From Edaphochlamys debaryana (lineage: Eukaryota > Chlorophyta > Chlorophyceae > Chlamydomonadales): a stretch of 64,000 nucleotides of DNA. Position numbers and translations under genes: made by a program. Location of the stretch: contig JAEHOE010000211.1 of the NCBI GenBank assembly GCA_016858145.1, forward strand, positions 62,001 through 126,000. Reading direction: 5' to 3'. Shown piece after piece: positions 12,001 through 21,631 of the stretch (within the stretch, counting starts at the first letter, position 1; every line of letters begins with the position of its first letter). Under the pieces are notes generated by a model. The model was not told the origin of the DNA. It searched no databases and worked only from the letters and a program-made list of their open reading frames with translations.

Positions 12001-15000
12001 GCTGGAGGGGCAGCTGCAGGTGAGGGCGAGGACGCTGGCACGTGACGGCCTGGGGGCCGCGGGGCGGTGCGCGTGCAGCTCTGCTGAAGATGGCTTGCGT
12101 TACGTCTGGTTCAAGAGCCGTGCTGAAGCGCTAAATCTGTCGCCTGATCCTGGCCGCTTTAATCCAGGTGGAGCACGAGCGGACGCAGGCAAGTGCCGCT
12201 CAAGCCGCAACGGAGCTGTCCGCCTGCCAGCAAGCCCTAGCCGCGGCCGAGGAGCGGGCGGCGCACGCAACCGCCGAGCTGGCGTCCTGCCAGCAGGCCT
12301 TAGCCGCCGCCCAGCAACAGGCGCGGGAGGCGGTGGCGGAGGCACTGCGGGCCGCGCAGCAGGCCTCCGCGGCCCAGGCCCAGGTCTTGGCCGCTCGGCG
12401 CGCGGAGCCGGCGCAGCCCACGGCCGCCGCCACCCAGGGCGCTGAGGCGCTGGCTCGCGCTGTGGCCGAGGCGCAGCGGCTGCAGCAGCAGTGCACCGCG
12501 TTGGAGCGGCAGCTCGGCTCCAGGCAGGAAGAGCTGGTCCGGATGCAGGCCAAGCTGGCGGCCGCGGAGGCGCGGAGGGCTACGTTGACGCAACAGGTGG
12601 GCCTGGGCCTGGGCCCGTAACGTTTCCAAGGGTTTTTGGGTTATGCTGTGCTTTCACTGACACGGACCCTGCTGCGCCCTGGCCCTGGCTTGACGTACGG
12701 CAGGTGGAGGCCCTGAGCGCGGAGCTGAGGTGGCGAGAGGAGGACTCGGAGCGGTCCGACCCTCGCCAACTAGCGGCGGAGGAGTCGCGGCTGCGCGTGG
12801 CCGCGCAGGCGCAGGCCGACGCGCAGGTGCTGTGCGTGCTGCGCTCGCAGCTGTGCGAGGCGCAGCACGCGCTGCGGGAGCGCGGCGAGGAGCTGCAGTC
12901 TGCACGGGCGGAGCTGCAGCGGCAGGGCGGCGAGCTGCTGGCGGCGAGGGCAGAGCTGGAGGAGGCAAGGGCGGCGCTTGAGCAGTCGAGGGCGGAGGGG
13001 CAGGCGGCGCGGGGGGAGCTGGAGCACGTCCGCGGACAGCTCGAGGCAGCGGAGCGCAGCGTTGAGGAGCTGCGGCAGCAGCTGGCGGAGGCCGCTCTGC
13101 GCCGAACGCCATCTGCTACGCAGCTCGTCGCTTCGCCGCGGGACCAGACTGCAGCAGCGCAGCAGCAGCGTCCCTCGCCCACGGCAACCGAGCCCGCAGT
13201 ATCTGGGGCCCAGCCCGCCAGTCCGGAAGCCGAATCCCCAGCAGGCCCCGGCCGCCTTCCGGCGCCCGCACTGCTCACCTCCAGTCCTGCAGCCGCCCAG
13301 GTGCGGCCGCCCCACAGCCCTGACGCCGTACGGTCTGCAGTACAGCGTGTGCTTGCCGTACTGGTCGGGCCCGGCGCTGGAGGGGCTCTTTCGCTCAGCG
13401 AGCTTCTGCTCACCGAGCCCGGCAGTGGCAGCGAAAGCGAGGCCGAGGTCGAGGGGCTGCACGTGAGGGGGGCCGCGGGGGCAGCGGCGCAGCAGCCGCG
13501 CTGGACCTGGCAACGGCTGCAGCAGGAGCGGCAGGAGCGACAGCTGAGGGCGAGGCGGCGGCAGCTGCAGCAGGGCGTGGCGGAGCTGGGCTTTGGTGCC
13601 GGCAGCGGCGTTGGCAGCGGCAGCGAGGAGGGTGACGAAGGGGCCCGGAGCGACGGCGGCAGCAGCCTGACGGCCAGCCCCCTGGGCTCAGAGGCCGAAG
13701 CCCTGCTCTCCAGACTGGATCTGGATCTGGATCTAGATCTCCATTCGTTGCTCTCCCGCTATCGCACTACAACGCCACGTGTGGAGCATGGGTCGCATCA
13801 GCAGTCTCTGGGCGCAGCGTCGCCTCCCAGCCCCGCAGCCCTCCCCCTGCGCCGTGCGGGCGGCCCCTCCCGGCTTCCCATGCCCGCCTCCCACCCGACA
13901 TCCCGCGCACACATGCGCACCTCCGCCAACATTCTCATCAGCTCCTCCACCCAAACCGACGGTTCATGGGACCGGGCACCGGGCTTCGTCAATGCTCCAC
14001 AGCCTCTCACCAACCACGGCACAGCCGCCACCTCAGCCGCCACTTCAGCCGCCGAGAGGGCGGCGCAGCTCACCGCCGCTGGCCAGAACGGCCGGGTCGC
14101 CGCCACGGCCCAGCACCTGGCCTCGCTGCAGGAGCAGGCGGGGCAGCTGACGGCGCGGGTGGCGGAGCTGAAGCAGCAGGCGGCGGAGGCGGAGGCGCTG
14201 GCGGCGGCCCGGACGGAGCGGGTGGCGGAGCTCTTTGCGCGGGAGCAGCAGCTGAGTGCGGCGTGCAGACACGCGAGGAAGCAGGCGGCGGAGGGCGTGG
14301 AGCAGCTAGAGGTGAGCGGCTGCTCAGACCTACACACGCACAACTTGTCTTTTCCGCTCCAGTTAGAGCCCCCTGGCCACTGCTCTCCTGTTCACACCGT
14401 AACCCGGCTCGTCCTCTGGCCACTGCTGCACCGTAACCCCTTCTCACTCCCTTCGCCAACCTCATCACCGCTACAACCTCCCTTCCGCAGGACTCGGTGT
14501 CCCTAGCCCAGGCGTCCCTGCAGGAGATGCGGCAGGCAGCCGACGGCGGCTGCTCCGAGCTCCAGGCCCTGCGGCGGGGGCTGCTGGCCGACGTGGAGGC
14601 GGCAGCGGGGCTGCTGCGCGGCTGCCTGGGCGCCCTGCACCTGGGTCGGGCCTCCCTGGCCGCGCGGGCGGGGCTGGAGGCGGCACTGGCGAAGCTGCGA
14701 GACGCAGCCGTGCTGGACGCATCTTGTGGGGGCGCCGCAGGGCCAGAGGTGAGCGCCCCAGAAGCCGCACAGAGTCCGTAGACCTATTGAGAAATCCGCA
14801 GATCCGAGATCCGTAGATCCATTGATACCCAGAGCGAGACCCTTGACGCCTCCGTCCTAGCGTCCGCTTGTGTCTGTTGCAAACCCCCGCCCACCACTAC
14901 TTTTCCCCCCAGGCGCTGCGGCAGGTGCAGGAGGTGTTTGGCTGCCTGGCGGAGCTGTGCGGCCGCGTGGAGTGCCTGGCCTCGGCCCTGGCCCCCCTCG

Positions 15001-16289
15001 CCACGCAGCTGCAGGCCCTGGTGGCGCAGCAGCAGCACAGCACACAGCAGCAGCAGCCTCCGCACGCGCTGCATGCGACAAGCGGCAGCCGCAGCAGGAG
15101 CGACGCAGCCTTCGCCGAGGCTGGCGGGGCGGCGCTCGGGCCGGTGGCACCGGGCTTGGACGAGCGTGCGGCGGATGTGGACGAGCTGCGGCGGGTGTAC
15201 GGACAGCTGCACGAGCGGGCGCGCAATTTCGCTGGCGTGCTCGAGGCCGTGGCGGCGGGCGCGCAGATGCCTGGTAAGCCGTACGGCCCGTTGGGAACGG
15301 CGGGAACTGGGGGATTGCGGGAGCCCTTGGCTTTGAACAAGTTGAACCCCTGCCACCATTGCCACCCCGCTGAGTCAGCCCGGGCCCTTTCCCGTACGGC
15401 ACCCCCCGCAGGAGAGGACCTGGCCGAGGGCTTCCAGCTGCTGTGGGGCAGCGCCCGGGAGCAGCTGGGCGGCCTGCTGCGCCTGGCCGAGGGGCCCGTG
15501 GAGGCAGCCATCCTCCACGAGGCCCCGTCAGGCCAGCCGCCAGGATCGGATGCGGCCTCGGTCCGGCGGGCTGCTCCGGCAGCCGCCGCTGCGGCGGTGC
15601 AGCGGGTGCCCCTCACTGCGGTCGAGAACACCGCCGGTAGCGCATGCGGCAGGGCCCAGTACCAGCAGTATCCGGGGCAGGTGCAGGGGCTCAGGCCCGA
15701 GGCTCAGGCCAGCAGCCTCGGTCCGGCGGCCAAGCGGATGGGCGGTGGTGCTGTGGCAGCCAACAAGAGAAGCGCGGCCAACAGCCACGTGGGCAGCGTA
15801 CCGGTACCGCCCGACGGCGCCGGGCGCCTGGCCGCTAGCACTGCCAGCTCGGCCCTGGGCTCGGCTCCCCAAGGGCCAGAGGCCATTGCGCGTAGCTCGC
15901 CGCGTGGCAATCCCTCTGTTACAGCCTTCTCGCCCCCTGCGCCCTCCGCTCCCCGCCAGCAGCCCCGCCGGCGTCAGCGGCAACCCCTTGACCCCATGCC
16001 TGGACAGGGCCCCGTGCCGGTGCTATCTGCTGGCGGTGCCTCGGTCAGTCGAGCTTCGGCCGGCTTTGCTGCGGGCAGCGGTGTGGGAGGGGTTCTTCCC
16101 TCGTTGTCATGTGGGGCTCCCGTGTCGTTTGCGGAGTCGGGTGACCCCTCACGATCACAGCTGGAGGCTCAGCTCAAGCACGTGTTGGGCCTGGCACGGA
16201 AGCTACAGCGCAGGGGCGGCAGTAGCATGGCTGGAGCACGGGCCGGGTCGGGGGGGCCGCGAGAGGGGGCGGAGCCGTCCAGGGGCTGA
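27..16289 (+). CDS. giant coiled-coil protein, 31 exons, 5' end possibly outside window
   Basis: Exons joined by hand, all in frame: 27-101, 215-655, 826-1401, 1494-1541, 1656-1745, 1906-1989, 2120-2277, 2422-2707, 2912-3236, 3335-3375, 3588-3869, 3975-4010, 4106-4303, 4395-4445, 4584-4688, 4814-5257, 5442-5636, 5760-6119, 6283-6418, 6533-7119, 7220-7618, 7861-7962, 8141-8266, 8444-9388, 9583-9825, 9956-12019, 12168-12596, 12704-14311, 14491-14748, 14913-15273, 15412-16289 (TGA). This gives about 3,976 residues. Most of the chain is Ala/Glu/Gln/Leu/Arg heptad-like coiled coil, broken by Pro/Ser/Ala-rich linkers, a Met/Gly-rich patch (about 5100-5160), an LD-dipeptide run (about 13718-13740) and QT motifs (11522-11779, 13949). 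No catalytic domain is visible. A scaffold, centrosomal/basal-body or flagellar role is inference only. The ATG at 27 follows a CAG, so it may be internal. Exon 215-655 is open throughout but contains a possible GTAAGG donor at 407. The intron 6419-6532 uses a GC donor. Confidence 0.85.
371..520 (+). repeat. degenerate duplication inside the second exon of the coiled-coil gene
   Basis: Positions 371-413 and 478-520 are similar, with the shared order GCGGCCAG, TACGGTGGT or CACGGTGGT, CTCCACGG or CGCCACGG, then a G-run. The first copy carries a GTAAGG that would make a usable splice donor. The second reads GCTGAGG at that point, so the site may have been gained or lost after the copy was made. 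Confidence 0.45.
6419..6532 (+). other. GC-AG intron of the coiled-coil gene
   Basis: Exon 6283-6418 ends in AAAG and is followed by GCAAGC rather than GT. The acceptor CCGCAG ends at 6532. Only this pairing keeps frame: 136 nt leaves one base, and the next exon supplies two. Reading through hits an in-frame TAG about 50 nt later. AG|GCAAG is the known consensus for the minor class of GC-AG U2 introns. Confidence 0.7.
11522..11779 (+). other. array of QT motifs (candidate LC8-binding sites) in the coiled-coil protein
   Basis: In the coding frame the cores STQT (11522), ATQT (11597), VQTD (11636), SQTD (11678), AQTD (11723) and VQTE (11768) are separated by 25, 12, 14, 15 and 15 residues, in a Pro/Ala/Thr linker between coiled-coil segments. 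A further TQTD lies at 13949-13960, and weaker VQTT, VQAD and TQAD copies lie at about 10120-10335. TQT-centred motifs in disordered linkers at this spacing are the known recognition pattern of dynein light chain LC8. Binding itself is inference. Confidence 0.55.
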
Positions 16290-17113
16290 AAGCAATGCTG
16301 ATGGTGGGAGCTGGGGATTGGGCGGGATGTCTGGCTAGAGACTGACTCTTGGACGCGCTTGATGGGGGCATTGAGGTGACTCTTGGCTGATGCGGCATGG
16401 GTCCAGACTAGCGCCTGACTTGTGGCGTTGATTTCGACAAAAAGCTTGGCCGGGTAAGATCTGCTTGGCAGACCGGGAGCCAGAGCGGCCGGTGCCATGT
16501 ATGTGCGCAGCTCGCCCAGGCCGGCCAGGCGGAAGAGCACGTGTGCGTGGAAATGCCGACAGAGACCCACCCACCCACCCGCTCATCTATCAGGCCTGCA
16601 CCACCCAGCAGCCCAGGGCAGATGTCCCCCACCAGACCAGCAGGGCTGGGAGGTGGGAGCACAGCCTACATGCCGTGTAGGGTACTGTGGGAGTGTCACA
16701 GGGGCAGGGGCACTCAGGGGCAGGAGTATAACCTGGCGCGCAGCTGGGGCTGAGCTACCTCCGCATCTATCGCCGAGCCCTTGCGCTCCACCTGTGCGTC
16801 GCCTCTTCTCGTCTCGTCTGTGGGCATGATACTACGGGAGCTTGAGGGCAAGGGATCAGACTGCCAGTAAGGGCTTGCATGTGGCGTTTTGGCTAGGGGT
16901 ACGCGGGGGCGCGGGGCTGGGCGTGCGGGCCGTTCGGGGCGGGGGCGCCAGACGAGATGGGCGCGCGAGCCTCCCTTCGCGACGCCGGGACGCCACGGCC
17001 GACATATGTATACTTACACACGCCTCTCTGCCCGCTTGCCAATAGCCCATCTGCGACCACCAAGCAGAAGCCAAGCAACCTTGCGTTCCATTGCTGGTGC
17101 TAAACCAGTACCG
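16290..17113. other. 3' flank of the coiled-coil gene and upstream region of the next gene
   Basis: About 820 bp without a supportable gene. The first 120 bp belong to the duplicated 3' segment. I see no TGTAA polyadenylation signal and no clear TATA box. Short open frames here have no recognisable content. Confidence 0.5.
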
Positions 17114-18204
17114 ATGTCACACGTGGAAGAGTTCGAGCAAGCCCTGGCACGCGCCCTTGATGCTCTTGACAGGACCTGGCCCCGGGCTGAACCACAGCTG
17201 GTGTGCAAGGACATCTCGCTGGAGACGGCCGTCGCCTTTGCAGACACAACCGATGAGCGGGGCTTATACTTCACTCCAACAGGAAAGGGCAAGATGGGCG
17301 ACCTCTGCCTGTTCAAGGACTCGACGGGCGTGCGCGGATGCGCGGTCATGGCCGTGAGCCTGTCACTGGTCTCGTGGCTTCGTACCTGCCTGTTCAGAGC
17401 CGGTGCGAGGCCCGGGAGCTCGACACCTGTGCTAGCGGGCAATTCTCCCGGGGGGGAAACTGCCCGACACCCGTGATGTGTGCGGTGTCCGACACCCGCG
17501 ACACCCAAGGGCGTGTTGGTGCGGCACCAGTCGTTGACCTCCTCTGCACGTCTTCGGTCTGGCTCCCGCCGCCGCCCTCAGCACGTTGGGGAGGACCTAC
17601 GCGCGTCCTTTTCGGGGGCGGCATCCGCGAGCCGGATGACTCATTCTACGTGGGGCGCCGCCGGGAACCAAACGTGGTGGTCGAGATGGGATACGTACGG
17701 CCGCGCCCGCGCCTGCTAGCAGCCTTGGCGGACTGGACTGCGCCCGTTGGGCCGGCCCGTGTCTCCATTGCGCTCAGCATTGACATCGACACGCCGGCCG
17801 GCACGCCGCCTGGCATTGAGGTGATGATGCAGCTGGAGGGCCAGCAGCGTCCATCGGTCACCATCAGCTGCGGGGCCGGCAGCGGATGCCGCTCGTGGGC
17901 GCTGTACGACTACACGCTCTTCGTACCGCTGGCCGGCGTGCTGTACGGCGCGCCTCGGCTCACATGGGTACTGGCCCACGTGTGGCTGGCGGTGTTCGTC
18001 CCGCTGTACAGCGTCACGTGGGGCGTTTTGTACGCAGCGCTGGACCTGTTGTACGGGCGCCGTACCATCCTGGGCGTGGCCAGCGCGTGCCTGCGGTCCC
18101 TGCGCGGGCCCTGGTGGGGCGTGGTGCCGTTGGACACGTTCAAGGTCCGTCGGGTAGTCTTTTGGGAGCTGGGCGTGCAACACCGCATTCACACATCCTG
18201 CTAA
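17114..18204 (+). CDS. small protein, possible PD-(D/E)XK (Uma2-like) nuclease-fold domain
   Basis: The model uses exon 17114-17402 (ATG, reading MSHVEEFEQAL) and exon 17582-18204 (TAA), giving about 303 residues. The intron is the weakest part: the strong GTGAGC donor at 17354 does not keep frame with the CAG at 17579-17581, whereas GTGCGA at 17403 (or GTACCT at 17382) does. The second exon contains EPDDSFYVG, then PNVVVEMGY about 10 residues later, followed by a short helix and a beta-rich stretch. This spacing recalls the acidic motif and VVEV-type motif of Uma2/restriction-endonuclease-like proteins. The usual Lys of an E-x-K motif is not evident. The C-terminus is Leu/Val/Tyr/Trp-rich and could hold one or two membrane segments. 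Function is unproven, and it could be an alga-specific membrane protein. Confidence 0.5.
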
Positions 18205-18244
18205 GACGCTCCGGGCTTCAAGGGTCCTCGAAGCCCGGAGCGTC
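18205..18244. repeat. 40-bp near-perfect palindrome right after a stop codon
   Basis: The arms GACGCTCCGGGCTTC (18205-18219) and GAAGCCCGGAGCGTC (18230-18244) are perfectly complementary over 15 bp. Inside them AGG and CCT can pair around a GT. The palindrome begins at the base following the TAA at 18202-18204, so in RNA it would be a very stable hairpin at the start of the 3' UTR. Confidence 0.85.
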
Positions 18245-18910
18245 AGCAATGCTCGCCGACACTGAGACAGGCAGGTACGCCAAGCGTGTGCGTGTCGGAG
18301 GGCTGCATAACGGGAAACGCGAGGAGGTCAGGGCGAGAGGTGTTGGGAACGGGTACCTGCAAGGAACTATGTCAGTGCTGCGTGGCTTGTCTTGTACCGT
18401 ACCGGTACTGACGGGGGCTAGAGTATGTCCTCCCCGTGTACTCCCGCGTCCTAACCCCTTGGCCACGTGCCTCCGCCCCCCCGACAGCGGCTGCGGAGCG
18501 ATCTCGGATCTCGGATCTTGTATCTCGGATCTGCTGGGCGCCGTCATGGGAGCGGGGCTGGTGTGCGCGGCGCAGCGGCGCCGCCTGCCGGTGCTGGGCC
18601 AACGCCCCGCTCAGGTGGGGACATGGGAGCTGATAAGTGAACTTCGTGCCGCCGCGGAGGCTGGGCTTTACGGCAGCGGAGGAGTGGGCAGACAGTAGGA
18701 CCGGGTGGTACGTGCAGGGCTGGAGCTGGCCCTGCTGGGTGGGTGGCTCTGTGACCGTCCTGGCTACCTCCACGGGGCGTGCTGGGGTGGATGGAGGTTG
18801 GGGCGGCACAGGTGCCGGGCACAGGATACCGGCAAATGCAGCGGGCGGCGGACGGAGCTAATTTTATTGATATATTTGATTTGACATGTCGCTGGTTCGG
18901 AAATTGTTGT
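18245..18910. other. non-coding stretch with ATCTCGG repeats
   Basis: No gene is supported. A short run of imperfect TCTCGGATCT units lies at about 18500-18535. The rest is probably the long 3' UTR of the gene at 17114-18204, because the nearest TGTAA on this strand is at 19339. Confidence 0.4.
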
Positions 18911-19247
18911 GGCCTTTGCTGCGGGCAGCGGAGTGGGAGGGGTTCTTTCCTCGTTGTCATGTGGGGCTCCCGTGTCGTTTGCGGAGTCGGGTGACCCCTC
19001 ACCATCGCAGCTGGAGGCTCAGCTCAAGCACGTGTTGGGCCTGGCACGGAAGCTACAGCGCAGGGGCGGGAGTAGCATGGCTGGAGCGCGGGCGGGGACG
19101 AGCGAGGTAGACGAGCGAGGGGGCGGGGCTGATGCTGCTGGAGATTGGGCTGGCTGTGAGATGCCTGGCTGTGGGCTGACCTTCGGACGCGCTTGCGGGC
19201 GCATTGAGATGACTCTTGGCTGCTGGGACCCTAGATCCAGACGGATT
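18911..19247 (+). pseudogene. degenerate copy of the C-terminal end of the coiled-coil gene
   Basis: This repeats the end of the coiled-coil gene. The encoded FAAGSGVGGVL, FAESGDP and QLKHVLGLARKLQRR stretches are intact and in frame, but no upstream exons accompany it and the original stop region is altered. It lies 0.7 kb downstream of another gene and upstream of a TGTAA, so it may now be part of a 3' UTR. A reverse-transcribed origin is not indicated, since no intron boundary is included to judge. Confidence 0.75.
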
Positions 19248-19338
19248 CGGCAATCGGATTTCATTGCGACCGAGCCGTGTGGCCGGCACGGATCCACACT
19301 GAAGCCAAACGAGGAGATGTCGAATCTCGAATGATTGT

Positions 19339-19343
19339 GTAAG
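19339..19343 (+). promoter_or_regulatory. candidate TGTAA polyadenylation signal
   Basis: TGTAA is the standard polyadenylation motif of Chlamydomonas-type algae. This copy is the first on the plus strand after the stop codon at 18204, implying a 3' UTR of about 1.1 kb that includes the degenerate duplicated fragment. Confidence 0.3.
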
Positions 19344-19915
19344 ACTGGGTCTCGCCCAGCCCTGCCGTGGAGATAATTGGGAGCCTGAGCGGTCTCAGCA
19401 GCGCGGCAGCGTGCAGCTCACCCACTCTAAGATACGTTAACAAGCGTCTTGAGATGCCTGGCTTGGCCATCAACTCAGCAAGGCTGTGGCATACGCCTAT
19501 CCTCCACTAAGCCCTCACGCTGTCACGCGCCCACATCTGACCTCTACCCGTGTAGGTCACACCTAAGACTGACAATCTATCGACCCTCCACTCCTGCCGT
19601 CCTGGCTACTGCTGAAATGCCGGCCGCTGGCACGACAGGGGTCTTCCTCGACCTCACCAACCGCCCGGCCCGGAACACCTCAAAGCGGTATGCCATTAGT
19701 CCGCAAGCCCATTCTTGCCGCACTAGTCAGATACCCCCGAGTCACCCTTAACCCTTATCACCTTCACCATCAGCCCCAACTCTGAAGGGCGGGAGCACCG
19801 TGCGCTGTCGGCGACTCACCACCCCGCCTAGCGCTCGGCTCCATCAGGAGGTGCCATCGCTTGCTTGATGCAGCGCCACGCCGCCGAAACGCTAAGCTGC
19901 TGACTCCCCATCCTA
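19344..19915. other. intergenic region between convergent genes
   Basis: About 570 bp with no supportable gene, RNA or repeat on either strand. It is less GC-biased than the flanking genes. Confidence 0.4.
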
Positions 19916-21631
19916 TCACCTGGCCCCCTGCAGGAGGCCCTCCATGAGAGCCGTCGCCTGCTCCGGGCAGCGCTCGACCCCCTGCCCCAGCAGGCAGCCC
20001 AGCTCTAGTCCCTTATTAGGCCGTGCCAGCGCCACGGCCCTCAGTCTTCCCGCCAACTCCGTCATGCCGTACGCATCCGCCCACAGCAGGTCCGACAGCA
20101 CGGTGGCGGGCGTGGCAGCCGCCGCCAGCCGCTCCGTCAGCGCCGACACCGCCCCGCCCATCAGCAGCCGCCCCGCCAGCGCCGCGGCGGGGCGCAGCAG
20201 CTCTGGCGCCACGTCCAGGAGCTCGGCGGGAGTGCACGGCAGCCGCATGCTCGTGCCGTACATGTACGACAGCAGGTGGGCGAATGCGGCGGGGTCGGCG
20301 TCCGGCAGCGCCACCTCCGCCGCGCCGCTGTCCGCAAAGCTGCCGCCGGGCGCCAGCAGCCGGGCAAAGTAGTCCGAGCCCGCCGCCAGGACGGAGCGGT
20401 GCGCGGTGAAGGCGTGGCCCCCCACCCGCACCGCCACTGCCCCAGAGACCCCAGCGGACGCGGCGGCGGTGGTGGCAGTGGCTGTGCTGCTGCGCCCTCC
20501 GCTGTCCATCTCGCCGCCGTCAGGTCCCTCCACAGGCGCCGCCAGCAGCCCCAGCAGGCGGTCCGTGGAGGGCCCCCGGCGCGGAGCAAAGCCCTGGACT
20601 GTAATGATCATGATAAATGCGTCGGGACGACTTGCCGCAGGGCTGCTGCTGGGCCCGCCGTGGCCAGCAGTGCTGGGCCGCCCAAGCACCGGTACCGCCG
20701 CCAGCTCGCCCGAGGGAAGCAGGGCCAACTGCCGAGCACCACGCTCCGGGAAGCAGCCCCGCAGCAGGGTGGTGACGGCGCCGCTGCCGCCAGCGTCCAA
20801 GCAGCGGAGGTCGGGGCCGTCGGCGATCAGCAGGCGGCCGCCCGCCACGGGCAGCAGCGCCGTAACGTTGCGGAAACGCGCCGCCCCGCCACTGCCGTCA
20901 GCGCTGCCCTGCTCCGTCCAGCTCCCCGCCAGCACCTCCACCACCCCGCCGCCGCCGCCACCGCCACCCTCGCCCCCTCCCTCCGCCGCCCGCAGTCCCC
21001 GCACCCGGCACACCGCCGTCCCCGTCGCCGCCAGCAGCTCCCCCGCTGCCGCATCGTAGGCAACGCTCCACCACCACCCCGCCACCGCCTCTGCCCCCGT
21101 CAGCGTGGTCACGGCCCCCGTGCACGTGTCCACGCGCCGGATGCGGCCCCCATCCGCAACCCACACGCCGCCGCGACCGTCGGCGGCGAGGCAGGCGATG
21201 CACAGGAACGCCGCCGCCCCAACGCCGCCGTCTCGCATTCCCGACTCCTCACAGCCCGCCAAGCGGCTCACGCGGCCGCTGCCGTCCAGCCGCCCCACCG
21301 CGGTGCCGTGGTGCGCCGTGAAGAGCAGGCAGCCGCTCGCTGGGTCGAAGGCGGGGCTGGAGCCTACGCCAGAAGCCAGGCGCGGGCCCAGCTCCGCATC
21401 GCCACCGCTGCTGCTGCAGCCGCTGCTGCTGCTGCCCAGGAAAAGCTCGTGAACGTCGCCGCTGCGGAGCATCAGCAGCAGGGCGGCCTGCTGCAAGTCC
21501 GCAGGGCCGTCCGCGGGCTGGGTCGTCGCGACCTCCTGCTGGGTCGTCTCGCAGGAGGCGGGGCCGCGCGGGCGCACGGCCAGGCCGCTCGCGGCGACGC
21601 CGAGCGCCAGCGTTCGGCATCGGAGCGCCAT
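19916..21631 (-). CDS. NHL-propeller and BTB/POZ domain protein
   Basis: One uninterrupted frame of 571 codons from ATG 21631 to TGA 19916. The frame stays open upstream, but only from a GTG. Residues about 55-320 show NHL-like beta-propeller blades: DGGVGAAAF then GGVWVADGGRIRRVD and GAVTTLTG, and later GSADGSGGAARF then GRLLIADG and LRCLD. Residues about 395-495 are a BTB/POZ domain, with HAFTAHRSVLAAGSDYF, the VALPDADPAAFAHLLSYMYG strand-helix and the following helix. The tail (about 500-571) resembles a short BACK-like helical region (LWADAYGMTELAGRL). BTB proteins usually act as dimerising adaptors of cullin-3 ubiquitin ligases, so a role in substrate recruitment is inference. The last codons abut an AGGTGATA, so a further 3' exon cannot be excluded. 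Confidence 0.82.
   Translation of the reverse strand: MALRCRTLALGVAASGLAVRPRGPASCETTQQEVATTQPADGPADLQQAALLLMLRSGDVHELFLGSSSSGCSSSGGDAELGPRLASGVGSSPAFDPASGCLLFTAHHGTAVGRLDGSGRVSRLAGCEESGMRDGGVGAAAFLCIACLAADGRGGVWVADGGRIRRVDTCTGAVTTLTGAEAVAGWWWSVAYDAAAGELLAATGTAVCRVRGLRAAEGGGEGGGGGGGGVVEVLAGSWTEQGSADGSGGAARFRNVTALLPVAGGRLLIADGPDLRCLDAGGSGAVTTLLRGCFPERGARQLALLPSGELAAVPVLGRPSTAGHGGPSSSPAASRPDAFIMIITVQGFAPRRGPSTDRLLGLLAAPVEGPDGGEMDSGGRSSTATATTAAASAGVSGAVAVRVGGHAFTAHRSVLAAGSDYFARLLAPGGSFADSGAAEVALPDADPAAFAHLLSYMYGTSMRLPCTPAELLDVAPELLRPAAALAGRLLMGGAVSALTERLAAAATPATVLSDLLWADAYGMTELAGRLRAVALARPNKGLELGCLLGQGVERCPEQATALMEGLLQGAR

Larger units (their letters stand above)
16064..19247 (+). repeat. direct duplication of the 3' end of the coiled-coil gene (16064-16410 and 18911-19247)
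   Basis: The last about 165 nt of conserved coding sequence plus about 120 nt after the stop at 16064-16410 recur at 18911-19247 in the same orientation. The coding part is almost identical. The part after the stop is more diverged and contains small indels. The small gene at 17114-18204 lies between the copies. Confidence 0.85.
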
